DNA of 64,000 bases, from contig OX326956.1 in assembly GCA_946800325.1 (NCBI GenBank), positions 22,480,356 to 22,544,355 on the forward strand, in the 5' to 3' direction. A program made the translations under genes and the position numbers. Below, piece by piece: positions 40,463-51,607 of the stretch (position 1 is the stretch's first letter; every line of letters starts with the position of its first letter). The notes beneath the pieces are model-generated. The model did not search any database, was not told the origin of the DNA, and saw only the letters and a program-made list of their open reading frames with translations. Source of the DNA: Luzula sylvatica (lineage: Eukaryota; Streptophyta; Magnoliopsida; Poales; Juncaceae).

Positions 40463-42040
40463 TCAGTTTTTGCATTTTTCGGAAATTTTGGAAAAAATTG
40501 AAATTTGTGTATGTTAGTCTTCGATTACGTAGTATTTTGAGTACGACACGAAAATTGAGTATTTTTCTTGTATTACATTTTAATTTTAACATTTTTTTAA
40601 AAATATAACAATTGAATTCTTTGAAGGTGTTAGTCTTCAATTTTTGCATTTTTAAGAATTTTTTGGAAAAATTGAAACTTGTGTGTGTTAAGTCTACAAT
40701 TACAGAGTATTTTGAGTATGACATGAAAATTGATTGTTTTTCTTGTGTAACACTTCAATTTTAACATTTTTTGAAAAAATATCATTATTGAATTTTTTGA
40801 AGGTGTTAGACTTCTGTTTTTGCATTTCTTGAAAATGTGGAAAAAATTGAAATTTGTTTATGTTAGTCTTCAATTACAGAGTATTTTGAGTACGACTCGA
40901 AAATTGAGTATTTTTCTTTTGTTGCACTTAAATTTCAACTTTTTTGAAAGAATATCGTGATTGAATTTTTCGAAGATGTTAGATTTCTGTTTTATCATTT
41001 TTAAGAATTTTTTGAAAAAAATGAAATTTGTGTGTGTTAGTCCTCAATTACGGAGTATTTTTAGTATGACATGAAAATTTAGTATTTTGCTTGTGTAACA
41101 CGTCAACTTTAACATTTTTAGAAAAAATATCATAATTGAATTTTTTGAAGGTGTTAGACTTCTGTTTTTGCATTTTTCAGAAATTTTGGAAAAAATTGAA
41201 ATTTGTGTATGTTAGTCTTCAATTACGGAGTATTTTGAGTACGACATAAAAATTGAGTATTTTGCTTGTATTACGTTTTAATTTTAACATTTTAAAAAAT
41301 ATATAATAATTGAATTTTTCGAAGGTGTTAGAATTCAATTTTTGCATTTTTAAGAATTTTTTGAAAAAAATGAAATTTTTGTGTGTTAGTCCTAAATTAC
41401 GGAGTATTTTGAGTACGACATGAAAATTGAGAATATTTATTGTGTTACACTTCAATTTTAACATTTTTTTTAAAAATGTCATAATTGAATTTTTTGAAAG
41501 TGTTAGACTTCTGTTTTTGCATTTTTCAGAAATTTTGGAAAAAATTGAAATTTCTGTATGATACTCTTCAATTACGGAGTATTTTGAGGACGACATGAAA
41601 ATTGAGTATTTTTCTTGTATGACATTTCAATTTTAACATTTAAAAAAAAAATACAATAATTGAATTTTTTGATGGTGTTAGACTTCTGTTTTTGCATTTT
41701 TAAGAATTTTTTTTAAATTGAAACTTGTGTGTGTTAGTCTTCAATTACAGAGTATTTTGAGTACGACATGAAAATTGAGTATTTTTATTGTGTTACACTT
41801 CAATTTTACCATTTTTTTTAAAAATATCATAATTGAATTTTTCGAAGGTGTTAGACTTCTGTTTTTGCATTTTTCAGAAATTTTGGAAAAAATTGAAATT
41901 TTTGTATGTTAGTCTTCAATTGCGGAGTATTCTGAGTACGACATGAAACTTGATTATTATGCTTGTATTACATTTCAATTTTAACATTTTTTTAAAAAAT
42001 ATAATAATTACATTTTTAAATGGTGTTAGACATCTGTTTT
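40463..42040 (+). repeat. Relic 12-monomer HOR, copy 2 (incomplete)
   Basis: Nine monomers follow the order of 38363-39950. The marks GTTAGAATTCAA (near 41328), GAATATTTATTGTG and GAGGACGACATG (41586) lie at the expected offsets. After about 42,040 the correspondence is lost. A diverged third trace may begin near 43,440 (GTTAGAATTC, then ACACGAAAATTAAG near 43,868). Confidence 0.68.
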
Positions 42041-45000
42041 TGCATTTTTAAGAATTTTTTGAAAAAATTATAAGTTGTGTGTGTTAGTCTTCAATTACAG
42101 AGTATTTTGAGTACGACATGAAAATTGTTTATTTTGCTTGTGTAATACTTCAATTTTTACATATTTAAAAAAAATATCATAATTGAATTTTTTTTAAGGT
42201 GTTAGACTTCTGTTTTTGCATTTTTCAGAAATTTTGTAAAAAATTGAAATTTGTGTATGTTAGTCTTCAACTACGGAGTATTTTGAGTACGACATAAAAA
42301 TTGAGTATTTTTCTTGTATTACATTTTAATTTTAACATTTTTTTAAAAATATAATTATTGAATTTTTTGAAGGAGTTAGACTTCAATTTTTGCATTTTTA
42401 GAATTTTTTGAAAAAATGAAATTTGTGTGTGTTAGTCCTCAATTACGGAGTATTTTGAGTACGACATAAAAATTGAGTATTTTGCATGTATGACATTTCA
42501 ATTTTAACATTTAAAAAAAAAATACAATAATTGAATTTTTTGAAGATGTTAGACTTCTGTTTTTGCATTTTTAAGAATTTTTTGAAAAAATTGAAACTTG
42601 TGTGTGTTAGTCTTCAATTACAGAGCATTTTGAGTGCGACATGAAAATTGAGTGTTTTGCTTGTGTAACACTTCAATTTTAACATTTTTTCAAAAAATAT
42701 CATAATAGAATTTTTTGAAGCTGTTAGACTTCTGTTTTTGCATTTTTCAGAAATTTTGGAAAAAATTGAAATTTGTGTATGTCAGTCTTCAATTACGGAG
42801 TATTTTGAGTACGAAATAAAAATTGAGTATTTTGCTTGTATTACTTTTAATTTTAAAATTTTTTTAAAAATATAATAATTTAATTTTTCGAAGGTGTTAG
42901 ACTTCAGTTTTTGCATTTTAAGGAATTTTTTGAAAAAATGAAATTTTTGTGTGTTACTCCTCAATTCCGGAGTATTTCGAGTACGACATGAAAATTGAGT
43001 ATTTTTAGTGTGTTACACTTCAATTTTAACAATTTTTTTAAAAATATCATAATTGAATTTTTTTGAAGGTGTTAGACTTCTGTTTTTGGATTTTTTAGAT
43101 ATTTTGTAAAAAATTGAAATTTATGTATGTTAGTTTTCAATTACGGAGTATTCTGAGTACGACATGAAAATTGATTATTTTGCTAGTATTATATTTCAAT
43201 TTTAACATTTTTTTAAAAAATATAATAATTGAATTTTTTTTTTTTCGTGGTGTCAGACTTCTGTTTCTGCATTTTTAAGAATTTTTTGAAAAAATTGAAA
43301 CTTGTGTGTGTTAGTCTTCAATTACACAGTATTTTGAGTACAACATGAAAATTGTGTAGTTTGCTTGTGTAACACTTCAATTTTTACATTTTTTGAAAAA
43401 ATATCATAATTGAATTTTTTGAAGGTGTTAGACTTCTGTTTTTGCCTTTTTCAGAAATTTTGGAAAAAATTGAAATTTGTGTATGTTAGTCTTCAATTAC
43501 GGATTATTTTAAGTACGACATGAAAATTGAGAATTTTTCTTATATTACATTTTAATTTTAACATTTTTTTAAAAATATAATAATTGAATTTTTTTAAGGT
43601 GTTAGAATTCTTTTTTGCATTTTTTAGAATTTTTTTAAAAAATTGAAACTTGTGTGTGTTAGTCTTCAATTACAGAGTATTTTGAGTACGACATGAAAAT
43701 TGAGTGTTTTTCTTGTGTAACACTTCAATTTTGACATTTTTTGAAAAAATATCATTATTGAATTTTTTGAAGGGGTTAGACTTCTGTTTTTCCATTTTTC
43801 AGAAATTTTGGAAAAAAATTGAAATTTGTGTATGTTAGTCTTCAATTACAGAGTATTTTGAGTACGACACGAAAATTAAGTATTTTTCGTTTGTTGCACT
43901 TAAATTTCAATATTTTTTGAAAGAATATCGTGATTGAATTTTTCGAAGATGTTAGACTTCAATTTTTGCATTTTTAAGAATTTTTTGAAAAAAATGAAAT
44001 TTGCGTGTATTAGTCCTCAATTATGGAGTATTTTGAGTACGACATGAAAATTGAGTATTTTTCTTGTATTACGTTTTAATTTTAACATTTTTTTAAAAAT
44101 AGAATAATTGAATTTTTCGAAGGTGTTAGACTTGAATTATTGCATTTTTAAGAATTTTTTGAAAAAAAATGAAATTTGTGTGTGTTAGTCCTCAATTACG
44201 GAGTATTTTGAGTACGACATGAAAATTGAGTACTTCTATTGTGTTACACTTCAATTTTAAAAATTTAAAAATATATATCATAATCGAATTTTTTAAGGTG
44301 TTAGACTTCTGTTTTTGCATTTTTTAGAAATTTTGGAAAAAATTGAAATTTATGTATGTTAGTCTTCAATTACGGATTATTCTGAGTACGACATGAAAAT
44401 TGATTATTTTGCTTATATTAAATTTCAGTTTTAACATTTTAAAAAAATATATAATAATTGAATTTTTTTGATGGTGTTGGACTTCTCTTTTTGCATTTTT
44501 AAGAATTTTTTGAAAAAATTGAAACTTGTGTGTTTTAGTCTTCAATTACAGAGTATTTTGAGTACGACATGAAAATTGTGTATTTTGCTTTTGTAACACT
44601 TCAATTTTTACATTTTTTGAAAAAATATCATAATTGATTTTTTTGAAGGTGTTAGACTTCTGTTTTTGCATTTTTCAGAAATTTTGGAAAAAATTGAAAT
44701 TTGTGTATGTTAGCCTTCAATTACGGAGTATTTTGAGTACGACATGAAAATTGAGTATTTTTCTTGTATTACATTTTAAATTTAACATTTTTTTAAAAAT
44801 ATAATAATTGAATTTTTCGAAGGTATTAGACTTCAATTTTTGCATTTTTAAGAATTTTTTGAAAAATTGAAATTTGTGTATGTTAGACTTCAATTACAGA
44901 GTATTTTCAGTACGACATGAAAATTGAGTATTTTTCATGAATTACATTTTAATTTTAACATTTTATTAAAAATATAATAATTGAATTTTTCGAAGGAGTT

Positions 45001-48000
45001 AGACTTCAATTTTTGCATTTTTAAGAATTTTTTAAAAAAATGAAATTTGTGTGTGTTAGTCCTCAATTACGAAGTATTTTGAGTACGACATGAAAATTGA
45101 GTATTTTGCGTGTATGACGTTTCAATTTTAACATTTTTAAAAAAAATACAATAATTGAATTTTTTTTTTTTTTTGAAGGTGTTAGACTTCTGTTTTTGCA
45201 TTTTTAAGAATTTTTTGAAAAAATTGAAACTTGTGTGTGTTAGTCTTCAATTACAGAGTATTTTGAGTACAACACGAAAATTGTGTATTTTGGTTGTGTA
45301 ACACTTCAATTTTTAGATTTTTTTAAAAAATATCATAATTGAATTTTTTGAAGGTGTTAGATTTATGTTTTTGCATTTTTCAGAAATTTTGAAAAAAATT
45401 GAAATTTGTGTATGATAGTCTTCAATTATGGACTATTTAGAGTACGACATGAAAATTGATTATTTTGCTTGTAATACATTTCAATTTTAACATTTTTAAA
45501 AAAAATATAATAATTTAATTTTTTTTTATGGTGTTAGACTACTGTTTTTGCATTTTTAAGAATTTTTAAAAAATATTGAAACTTGTGTGTGCTAGTCTTC
45601 AATTACAGAGTGTTTTGAGAACGACATGGAAATTGCGTATTTTGCTTGTGTTACACTTCAATTTAAACATTTTTTGGAAAAATATCATAATTGAATTTTT
45701 TGAAGGTGTTAGACTTCTGTTTTTGCATTTTTCAAAAATTTTAGAAAAAATTGAAATTTGTGTATGTTAGTCTTCAATTACGGAGTATTTTGAGTAAGAC
45801 ATGAAAATTGAGTATTTTGCATGTATTACATTTCAATATTAACATTTTTTAAAAAATATAATAATTGAATTTTTTTTGAAGGTGTTAGACTTCTGTTTTT
45901 GCATTTTTAAGAATTTTTTGAAAAAATTGAAACTTCTGTGTGTTAGTCTTCAATAACAGAGTATTTTGAGTACGACATGAAAATTGAGTATTTTACTTTT
46001 GTTACACTTCAATTTTAACATTTTTTGAAAAAATATCTTGATTGAATTTTTCGAAGGTGTTAGACTTCAATTTTTGTATTTTTGACAATTTTTCGAAAAA
46101 AAAATGAAATTTGTGCGTCTTAGTGCTCAATAACGGAGAATTTTGAGTACGGCATGAAAATTGATTATTTTGCTTGTGTTACACTTCAATTTTAACATTT
46201 TTTTAAAATATATCATAATTGAATTTTTTGGAAGGTGTTAGACTTCTGTTTTTGTATATTTCAGAAATTTTGGAAAAAATTGAAATATGTGTATGTTAGT
46301 CTTCAATTTAGGAGTATTTTGAGTACGACAAGAAAATTGAGTATTTTCCTTGTGTTACATTACAATTTTAACATTTTTAAAAAAAATATAATAATTGAAT
46401 TTTTTGAAGGTGTTAGACTTCTGTTTTTGCATTTTTAATATTTTTTTGAAAAAATTGAAACTTCTGTGTGTTAGTCTTCAATAACAGAGTATGTTGAGTA
46501 CGACATGAAAATTGAGTATTTTACTTTTGTTAGACTTCAATTTTAACATTTTTTGAAAAAAAATCTTGATTGAATTTGTCGAACGTGTTAGACTTCGATT
46601 TTTGCATTTTTAACAATTTTTTGAAAAAAAATGAAATTTGTGCGTGTTAGTCCTCAATTACGTAGAATTTTGAGTACGGCATGAAAATTGATTATTTTGC
46701 TTGTGTTACACTTTAATTTTAACATTTTTTTAAAAAAATATCATAATTGAATTTTTTTGAAGGTGTTAGACTTCTATTTTTGCATTTTTCAGAAATTTTG
46801 GAAAAAATTGAAATTTGTGTTTGTTAGTCTTCAATTTAGGAGTATTTTGAGTACGACATGAAAATTGAGTATTTTGCTTGTGTTACACTACAATTTTAAC
46901 ATTTTCATAAAAAATATCATAATTGAATTTTAAGGTGTTACACTTCTGTTATTGTATTTTTAAGAATTTTTTGAAAAAATTGAAACTTGTGTGTGTTAGT
47001 CTTCAATTACATAGTATTTTGAGTACGACACGAAAATTGAGTATTTTTCTTTTGTTACACTTCAATTTCAACATTTTTTGAAAAAATATCGTGATTGAAT
47101 TTTTCAAAGGTGTTAGACTTCAAATTTTGCATTTTTAAGAATTTTTTGATAAAAATGAAATTTGTGTGTGTTAGTCTTCAATTACGGAGTATTTTGAGTG
47201 CGACATGAAAATGTAGCATTTTGCTAGTGTTATATTTCAAATTTCAAATTTTTAAAAAATATCATATTTGAATTTTTCGAAGGTGTTAGACTTCAGTTTT
47301 TTGCATTTTTAAGAAATTTTTGAAAAAAATGAAATTTGTGTGTGTTAGTGTTTAATTACGGAGTATTTTGAGTACGACATGAAAATTGAATATTTTGCTT
47401 GTATTACATTTCAATTTTAACATTTTTTTAGAAAATATAATAATTGAATTTTTTGAAGGTGTTAGACTTCTGTTTTTGCATTTTAAAGAATTCTTTGAAA
47501 AATTGAAACTTGTGTGTGTTAGTCTTCAATTACGGAGTATTTTGAGTACGAGATGAAAATTGAGTATTTTGCTTGTGTTACCCTTCAATTTTAACATTTT
47601 TTGAAAAAATATCACAATTGAAATTTGTGAAGGTGTTAGATTTCTGTTTTTGCATTTTTCAGAAATTTTGAGAGAAATTGAAATTTGTGTACGTTAGTCT
47701 TCAAATACGGAGTATTTTGAGTAAGACATGAAAATTCAGTATTTTGCTTGTATTACAATTTTACTTTAACATTTTTTTAAAAAATATCATAATTGAATTT
47801 TGTGAAGGTGTTAGACTTCTGTTATTCCATTTTTAAGAATTTTTTTAAAAAATTGAAACTTGTGTGTGTTAGTCTTCAATTACAGAGTATTTTGAGTACC
47901 ACACGAAAATTGAGTATTTTCCTTTTGTTACTCTTAAATTTTAACGTTTTTTGAAAAAATATCATAATTGAATTTTTTGAAGGTGTTAGACTTATGTTTT

Positions 48001-49165
48001 TGCATTATTCAGAAATTTTGGAAAAAAATTGAAATTTCTGTATGTTAGTCTTCAATTACGGAGTATTTTGAGTACGACATGAAAATTGAGTATTTTGCTT
48101 CCGTTACACTTCAATTTTAACGTTTTTTTAAAAACATATCACAATTGATTTTTTTGAAGGTGTTAGACTTTTGTTTTTGAATTTTTCAGAAATTTTGGAA
48201 AAAACTGAAATTTGTGTTGTTAGTCTTCGATTACGGAGTATTTTAAGTACGACACGGAAATTGAGTATTTTTCTTTTTTGACACTTCAATTTCAACATTT
48301 TTTGAAAAAATATAGTGATTGAATTTTTCGAAGGTGTTAGACTTCAATTTTTGCATTTTTAAGAATATTTTGAAAAAAATGAAATTTGTGTGTGTTAGTT
48401 TTCAATTACGGAGTATTTTGAGTACGACATGAAAATTGAGAAATTTTCTTGTGTTCTTTTTCAAATTTCAAATTTTAAAAAAATATCATAATTGAATTTT
48501 TTGAAGGTGTCAGACTTTAGTTTTTTGCATTTTTAAGAAATTTTTGAAAAAAATGAAATTTGTGTGTGTTAGTGTTTAATTACAGAGTATTTTGAGTACG
48601 ACGTGAAAATTGAGTATTTTGCTTGTATTACATTTCAATTTTAACATTTTTTTAAAAAATATAATAATTGAATTTTTTTTGAAGGTGTTTGACTTCTTGT
48701 TTTGCATTTTTATGATTTTTTAGAAAAAAATTGAAATTTGTGTATGTTAGTCTTCAATTAAGGAGTATTTTAAGTACCACACGAAAATTGAGTATTATGC
48801 TTTGGTTACTCTTCAATTTTAACATTTTTTGAAAAATTATCTTGATTGAATTTTTCAAAGGTGTTAGACTTCAATTTTTGCATTTTTAAGAATTTTATGA
48901 AAAAATTGAAATTTGTGTGTGTTAGTCCTCAATTACGGAGTATTTTGAGTACGACCTGAAAATTTTGTATTTAGCTTTTGTTGCACTTCAATTTTAACAT
49001 TTTTTGAAAAAATAACTTAATTGAATTTTTTTTTAAGGTGTTAGACTTCTGTTTTTGCATTTTTCAAAAATTTTGAAAAAAATTAAATTTGTGTGTGTGT
49101 GTCTTCAATTACGGAGTATTTTGAGTATGACATGAAAATTGAGTATTTTACTTGTGTTACATTTC
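42041..49165 (+). repeat. Old, diverged S1 monomers up to solo LTR 1
   Basis: About 41 monomers keep the 175-bp phase but carry many private substitutions and small gains and losses, such as T-runs of 10-18 bases near 43,235 and 45,155. The m10-type landmark persists near 43,866, 47,030 and 47,900. No strong HOR period was seen, apart from resemblance of 47,775-48,410 to the segment at 50,413-50,891. Confidence 0.82.
49161..49165 (+). repeat. Target-site duplication, left of solo LTR 1 (ATTTC)
   Basis: It matches ACTTC at 50413-50417 with one C/T change. Removing the LTR and one copy gives GTTAC-ATTTC-AATTTCAAC, a correct part-C sequence of the satellite. Confidence 0.65.
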
Positions 49166-49743
49166 TGTTGGTTAAGTCTAGCCTAGAAGGGGGTATTTCA
49201 GGTAATTTACCGTACAATTATTTTATCTAGTTACCCAACTTACTATGCGGAATTAATAATTTAGATGATATAGATGATACCGTAAAAACACTTGAACACA
49301 AGATGTTTTTTAACGAAGTTCGGTAGGTGGTTGCTATGTAGCTTTAACTCACCCTTTACTCGCTTAATTGACCGACTCAATTAGTGGCGAGTACCTACGT
49401 CTCCGGGAATGCCTTGCGCCTCTTTTTGGCGTTCGATTGAATTCCAACTCACTCGAGTACAAGGTTTTGCCTAGATCGATTTACACGCTTCTATCGATCT
49501 ATAGCTTAGGCTCTTTACAAGTTGTTGTACTAGCCTATTACAAATTTTCTCTAATCGAACTACTACGTAATCGGTCACGTGAGTGGGAAACGATTAGTGG
49601 AGAATATCGAAAGTAGATCAAAGATCTAAAGAGGGGTTTCTCAAGCTATCAATGGATATAGATAATCACAGCTTTAGGTTTTCTCTCTTTTGTTTTGAAT
49701 GTATGAAAGTGAAGAGTTGGGAGAGAAAGATCCTTCAAGGATT

Positions 49744-49752
49744 CTATTTATA
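49744..49752 (-). promoter_or_regulatory. TATA box of solo LTR 1
   Basis: The minus strand reads TATAAATAG, a canonical plant TATA box, about 660 bp from the LTR start at 50412. It would mark the end of U3 in an LTR of this size. Activity cannot be judged. Confidence 0.6.
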
Positions 49753-49779
49753 CTCTCTATAGAAATCCTTCAGAAAACC

Positions 49780-50120
49780 GTAAGTCCGTTCAGAACGCAC
49801 AATGTTCGTTCTGAACGCACTTGTAGTTTGTACTAGCCGTTTCAAAATAACGTGCAAGTACATATGTTAGTTCGTTTGAACGAACAAAGTCCGTTCAGAA
49901 CGAACTCACTTATACATTGCTTTTGTTGTTCACAGTGATGATAGTCCGTTCAACGCACTTAAATTGTGAGTGAACGGATTCTAAGTGTCCGTTCGAACGG
50001 ACATGTTTGTTCGTTCGAACGTACACAATCCTGTGACACAAGTGGTTTAATCAAGAGATGATATTTTGATATGTGGTAAGTCCATTCTGAACGGACTTGG
50101 AGTTCGTTCAGAACGCACTT
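49780..50120 (-). promoter_or_regulatory. Cluster of ~9 palindromic GTCCGTTC/GAACG motifs in LTR U3
   Basis: Variants of GTCCGTTCAGAACGCAC occur near 49784, 49804, 49868, 49879, 49943, 49988, 50010, 50079 and 50101. Several are perfect palindromes, for example GTCCGTTCGAACGGAC near 49987. Their place upstream of the TATA box suggests repeated protein-binding sites in the enhancer part of U3. The binding factor is unknown. Confidence 0.6.
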
Positions 50121-50412
50121 CTTGCTTGATTGAACTCTTTGTTATTTGAACATGATTTTATTTGAGATCTACTTGGTTTTTCCCTAAGGTTTATTTGTGG
50201 CGAATCCCACTCACGGAAGGCTTCGACATCTTGATTCTTGATATGCTTAAAGGCCCTTCCTTCTAATCTTCTTTTAGTTGTGCTTCTTTTGACTTCGAGA
50301 TTCTTCGTCATCTTCATTTCGTACCTGTGTTATCCTGCACATGTTCTCGATGTAAACGTTAGTAATGACAGTGTTTTGAAACAATCAAACCATTGGGAAA
50401 TTTGAACCAACA

Positions 50413-50891
50413 ACTTCAATTTCAACATTTTTTGAAAAAAAAATTGTGATTGAATTTTTCGAAGGTGTTAGACTTCAATTTTTGCATTTTTAAGAATTTT
50501 TTGAAAAAAATGAAATTTGTGTGTGTTAGTCTTCAATTACGAATTTTTTGAAACAATATCATAATTGAATTTTTTTGAAGGTGTTAGACTTATGTTTTTG
50601 CATTTTTCAGAAATTTTGGAAAAAACTGAAATTTGTGTTGTTAGTCTTCGATTACGGAGTATTTTAAGTACGACACGGAAATTGAGTATTTTTCTTTTTT
50701 GACACTTCAATTTCAACATTTTTTAAAAAAATATCATAATTGAATTTTTTGAAGGTGTTAGACTTCTGTTATTGCATTTTTAAGAATTTTTTGAAAAAAT
50801 TGAAACTTGTGTGTTTTAGTCTTCAATTACAGAGTATTTTGAGTACGACACAAAAATTGAGTATTTTGCTTTTGTTACACTTCAATTTTAG
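50413..50891 (+). repeat. Rearranged S1 satellite segment between LTR 1 and the hAT end
   Basis: S1 monomers resume in phase after the LTR, but the order is disturbed. 50413-50540 resembles 48290-48410. 50540-50725 resembles 47955-48305, including the private GTGTTGTTAGTCTTCGATTA and ACACGGAAATTGAG. 50725-50891 resembles 47775-47940 (GTTATTGCATTT). About 70 bp of a monomer are missing near 50,540. Confidence 0.8.
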
Positions 50892-51089
50892 CTCACTGGT
50901 CGGGGCACACAGGAAATGGTCGGGTCATTCTTCATTTATTTTTCTTTGATTTGTTTGAGCCAAAACAACCAGGATTTGGGCTTAATTTTACACACTTGGC
51001 AGTATATATATAAGAAAAAATTATGTGGCCTCACAAAAATTGTGGCCTTAGGCATTTGCCTCTTGGGACAAAACAACGGGCCGTCCCTG
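50892..51089 (-). mobile_element. Probable truncated hAT-type transposon end
   Basis: Satellite stops sharply at 50891. The new sequence ends at 51077-51089 with GGGCCGTCCCTG, which reads CAGGGACGGCCC on the other strand, the style of hAT terminal repeats. Just inside are TTGTGGCCTTAGGCATTTGC and TTGTGAGG-like bases, also typical of this group. The opposite terminal repeat and an 8-bp target duplication were not found, so the far end seems lost. Superfamily assignment is from memory of terminal motifs. Confidence 0.5.
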
Positions 51090-51607
51090 ATTCAATATTT
51101 ATAAAACTAACACATTGTCATAAAAAAAATATTTAGTATAAAATAAGTAATTCATCAAAATAAATAATTCGAATTATAAATGTTGTAATTTATCGCCAAT
51201 AAAATAATATAAATCAAGAACCATGTTATTTTAAAACTGATTCTTCAAAACACTACTGCTTGCTACCACCAAGAACAGAAAGTGATTCAAGAATGAAATT
51301 TTCTATAAAAAAAATAAAATTATCTATTAAAAAAATACTTCTAGCACCAATATAATGAAACAACGATAAATATAAGAAAAAAGATAGAAGTATACCTTTC
51401 ACGTTTTTGGTGAGATGGTTGAAAGAATTAGTGTATTTTGTTCTTCCAAAATTATTTTGATGATTGAAATGACGCTAAATAAGTTTATTTATAGAAATCT
51501 TGACATATAAAATTTTGGAAGGAAAAGAAAAATTTATTTCCTCTTCACAAGAATAGAGCAAATGAACCAATTTTAATTACCCTGGTCTTCATGAAAATAG
51601 AGAGAAA
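51090..51607. other. AT-rich non-satellite DNA, origin unknown
   Basis: No satellite phase is visible. The stretch contains GCTTGCTACCACCAAGAACAG-like mixed-composition DNA and a possible split reading frame on the minus strand (see 51253-51493). I do not recognise it. It may be a fragment of a gene or of another element trapped between oppositely oriented satellite blocks. Confidence 0.5.
51253..51493 (-). pseudogene. Possible two-exon gene fragment (unrecognised)
   Basis: On the minus strand a TATAAATAA box (51493-51485) precedes an open stretch ending at 51396 with AAAG, followed by a GT donor (51395-51394). A 93-base AT-rich intron runs to a T-rich acceptor ending TATAG (AG at 51304-51303). 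The second exon, 51302-51253, joins in frame and encodes FILESLSVLGGSKQ before a TAG stop. The frame before the intron includes SFNHLTKNVK. No start codon is seen upstream in this frame and a stop lies about 70 bases above the donor. Splice signals are easy to find by chance in AT-rich DNA, so this is weak. Confidence 0.2.

Larger units (their letters stand above)
1..49165 (+). repeat. Satellite family S1, ~175-bp monomer array
   Basis: This is an uninterrupted head-to-tail array of about 280 AT-rich monomers. The anchor TACGACATGAAAATTGAG recurs at 121, 296, 471, 646, 820, 994, 1169, 1345, 1519, 1695, 1870, 2044, 2219 and onward, so the spacing is 174-176 bp. Each monomer has three parts of about 58 bp. 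Part A starts GTTAGACTTC and holds long A and T runs. Part B starts GTTAGTCTTCAATTAC and carries the anchor. Part C starts GTTACACTTCAATTTTAAC. No transposon ends or long conserved reading frames are present, which fits satellite DNA. Homogeneity is high up to about 22.7 kb and falls to the right. The species and any known satellite name are not recognised. Confidence 0.97.
49166..50412 (-). mobile_element. Solo LTR 1 (1,247 bp), LTR retrotransposon remnant
   Basis: This is a discrete non-satellite insert with LTR-style ends, TGTTGGTT at the left and AACCAACA at the right, perfect 8-bp inverted repeats starting TG and ending CA. A near-perfect 5-bp target duplication flanks it and the satellite phase is restored when it is removed. 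No gag-pol, primer-binding site or second LTR is present, so it is a solo LTR left by LTR-LTR recombination. A canonical TATAAATAG on the minus strand, and a likely U5 with CCGAACTTCGTTAAAAAAC downstream of it, put the element on the minus strand. Superfamily is uncertain. The U3 region holds a cluster of palindromic motifs. Base composition is clearly less AT-rich than the flanks. Confidence 0.87.

Noticed and set aside
40281..40724. A longer minus-strand frame (147 codons) and similar ones at 38424-38687 and 41219-41596.
   Set aside because: They span consecutive satellite monomers and show the same internal 58-residue periodicity. Chance loss of stops in 175-bp repeats explains them.
1..49165. 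Regular direct repeats with ~175-bp spacing considered as a CRISPR array.
   Set aside because: The whole period is conserved, with no short repeat and unique spacers. This is satellite DNA.
35465..49165. A continuing 5.9-kb or 2,274-bp period into the right part of S1.
   Set aside because: Apart from the 2,100-bp relic at 38,363-42,040, marks do not return at fixed offsets by eye. A computed autocorrelation would be decisive.
49368..49616. An 82-codon plus-strand frame inside solo LTR 1.
   Set aside because: It lies in the U5/R side of an LTR, antisense to the inferred element direction, and shows no recognisable domain.
50108..50317. A 69-codon minus-strand frame in solo LTR 1, rich in Lys/Arg.
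   Set aside because: It falls in U3 of the LTR, overlaps the palindrome cluster at one end, and resembles no gag or other known protein. It is most likely chance.
50916..51104. A 62-codon plus-strand frame across the hAT-like end.
   Set aside because: It runs through the terminal repeat into AT-rich DNA, with no domain. An open frame of this length is expected by chance.
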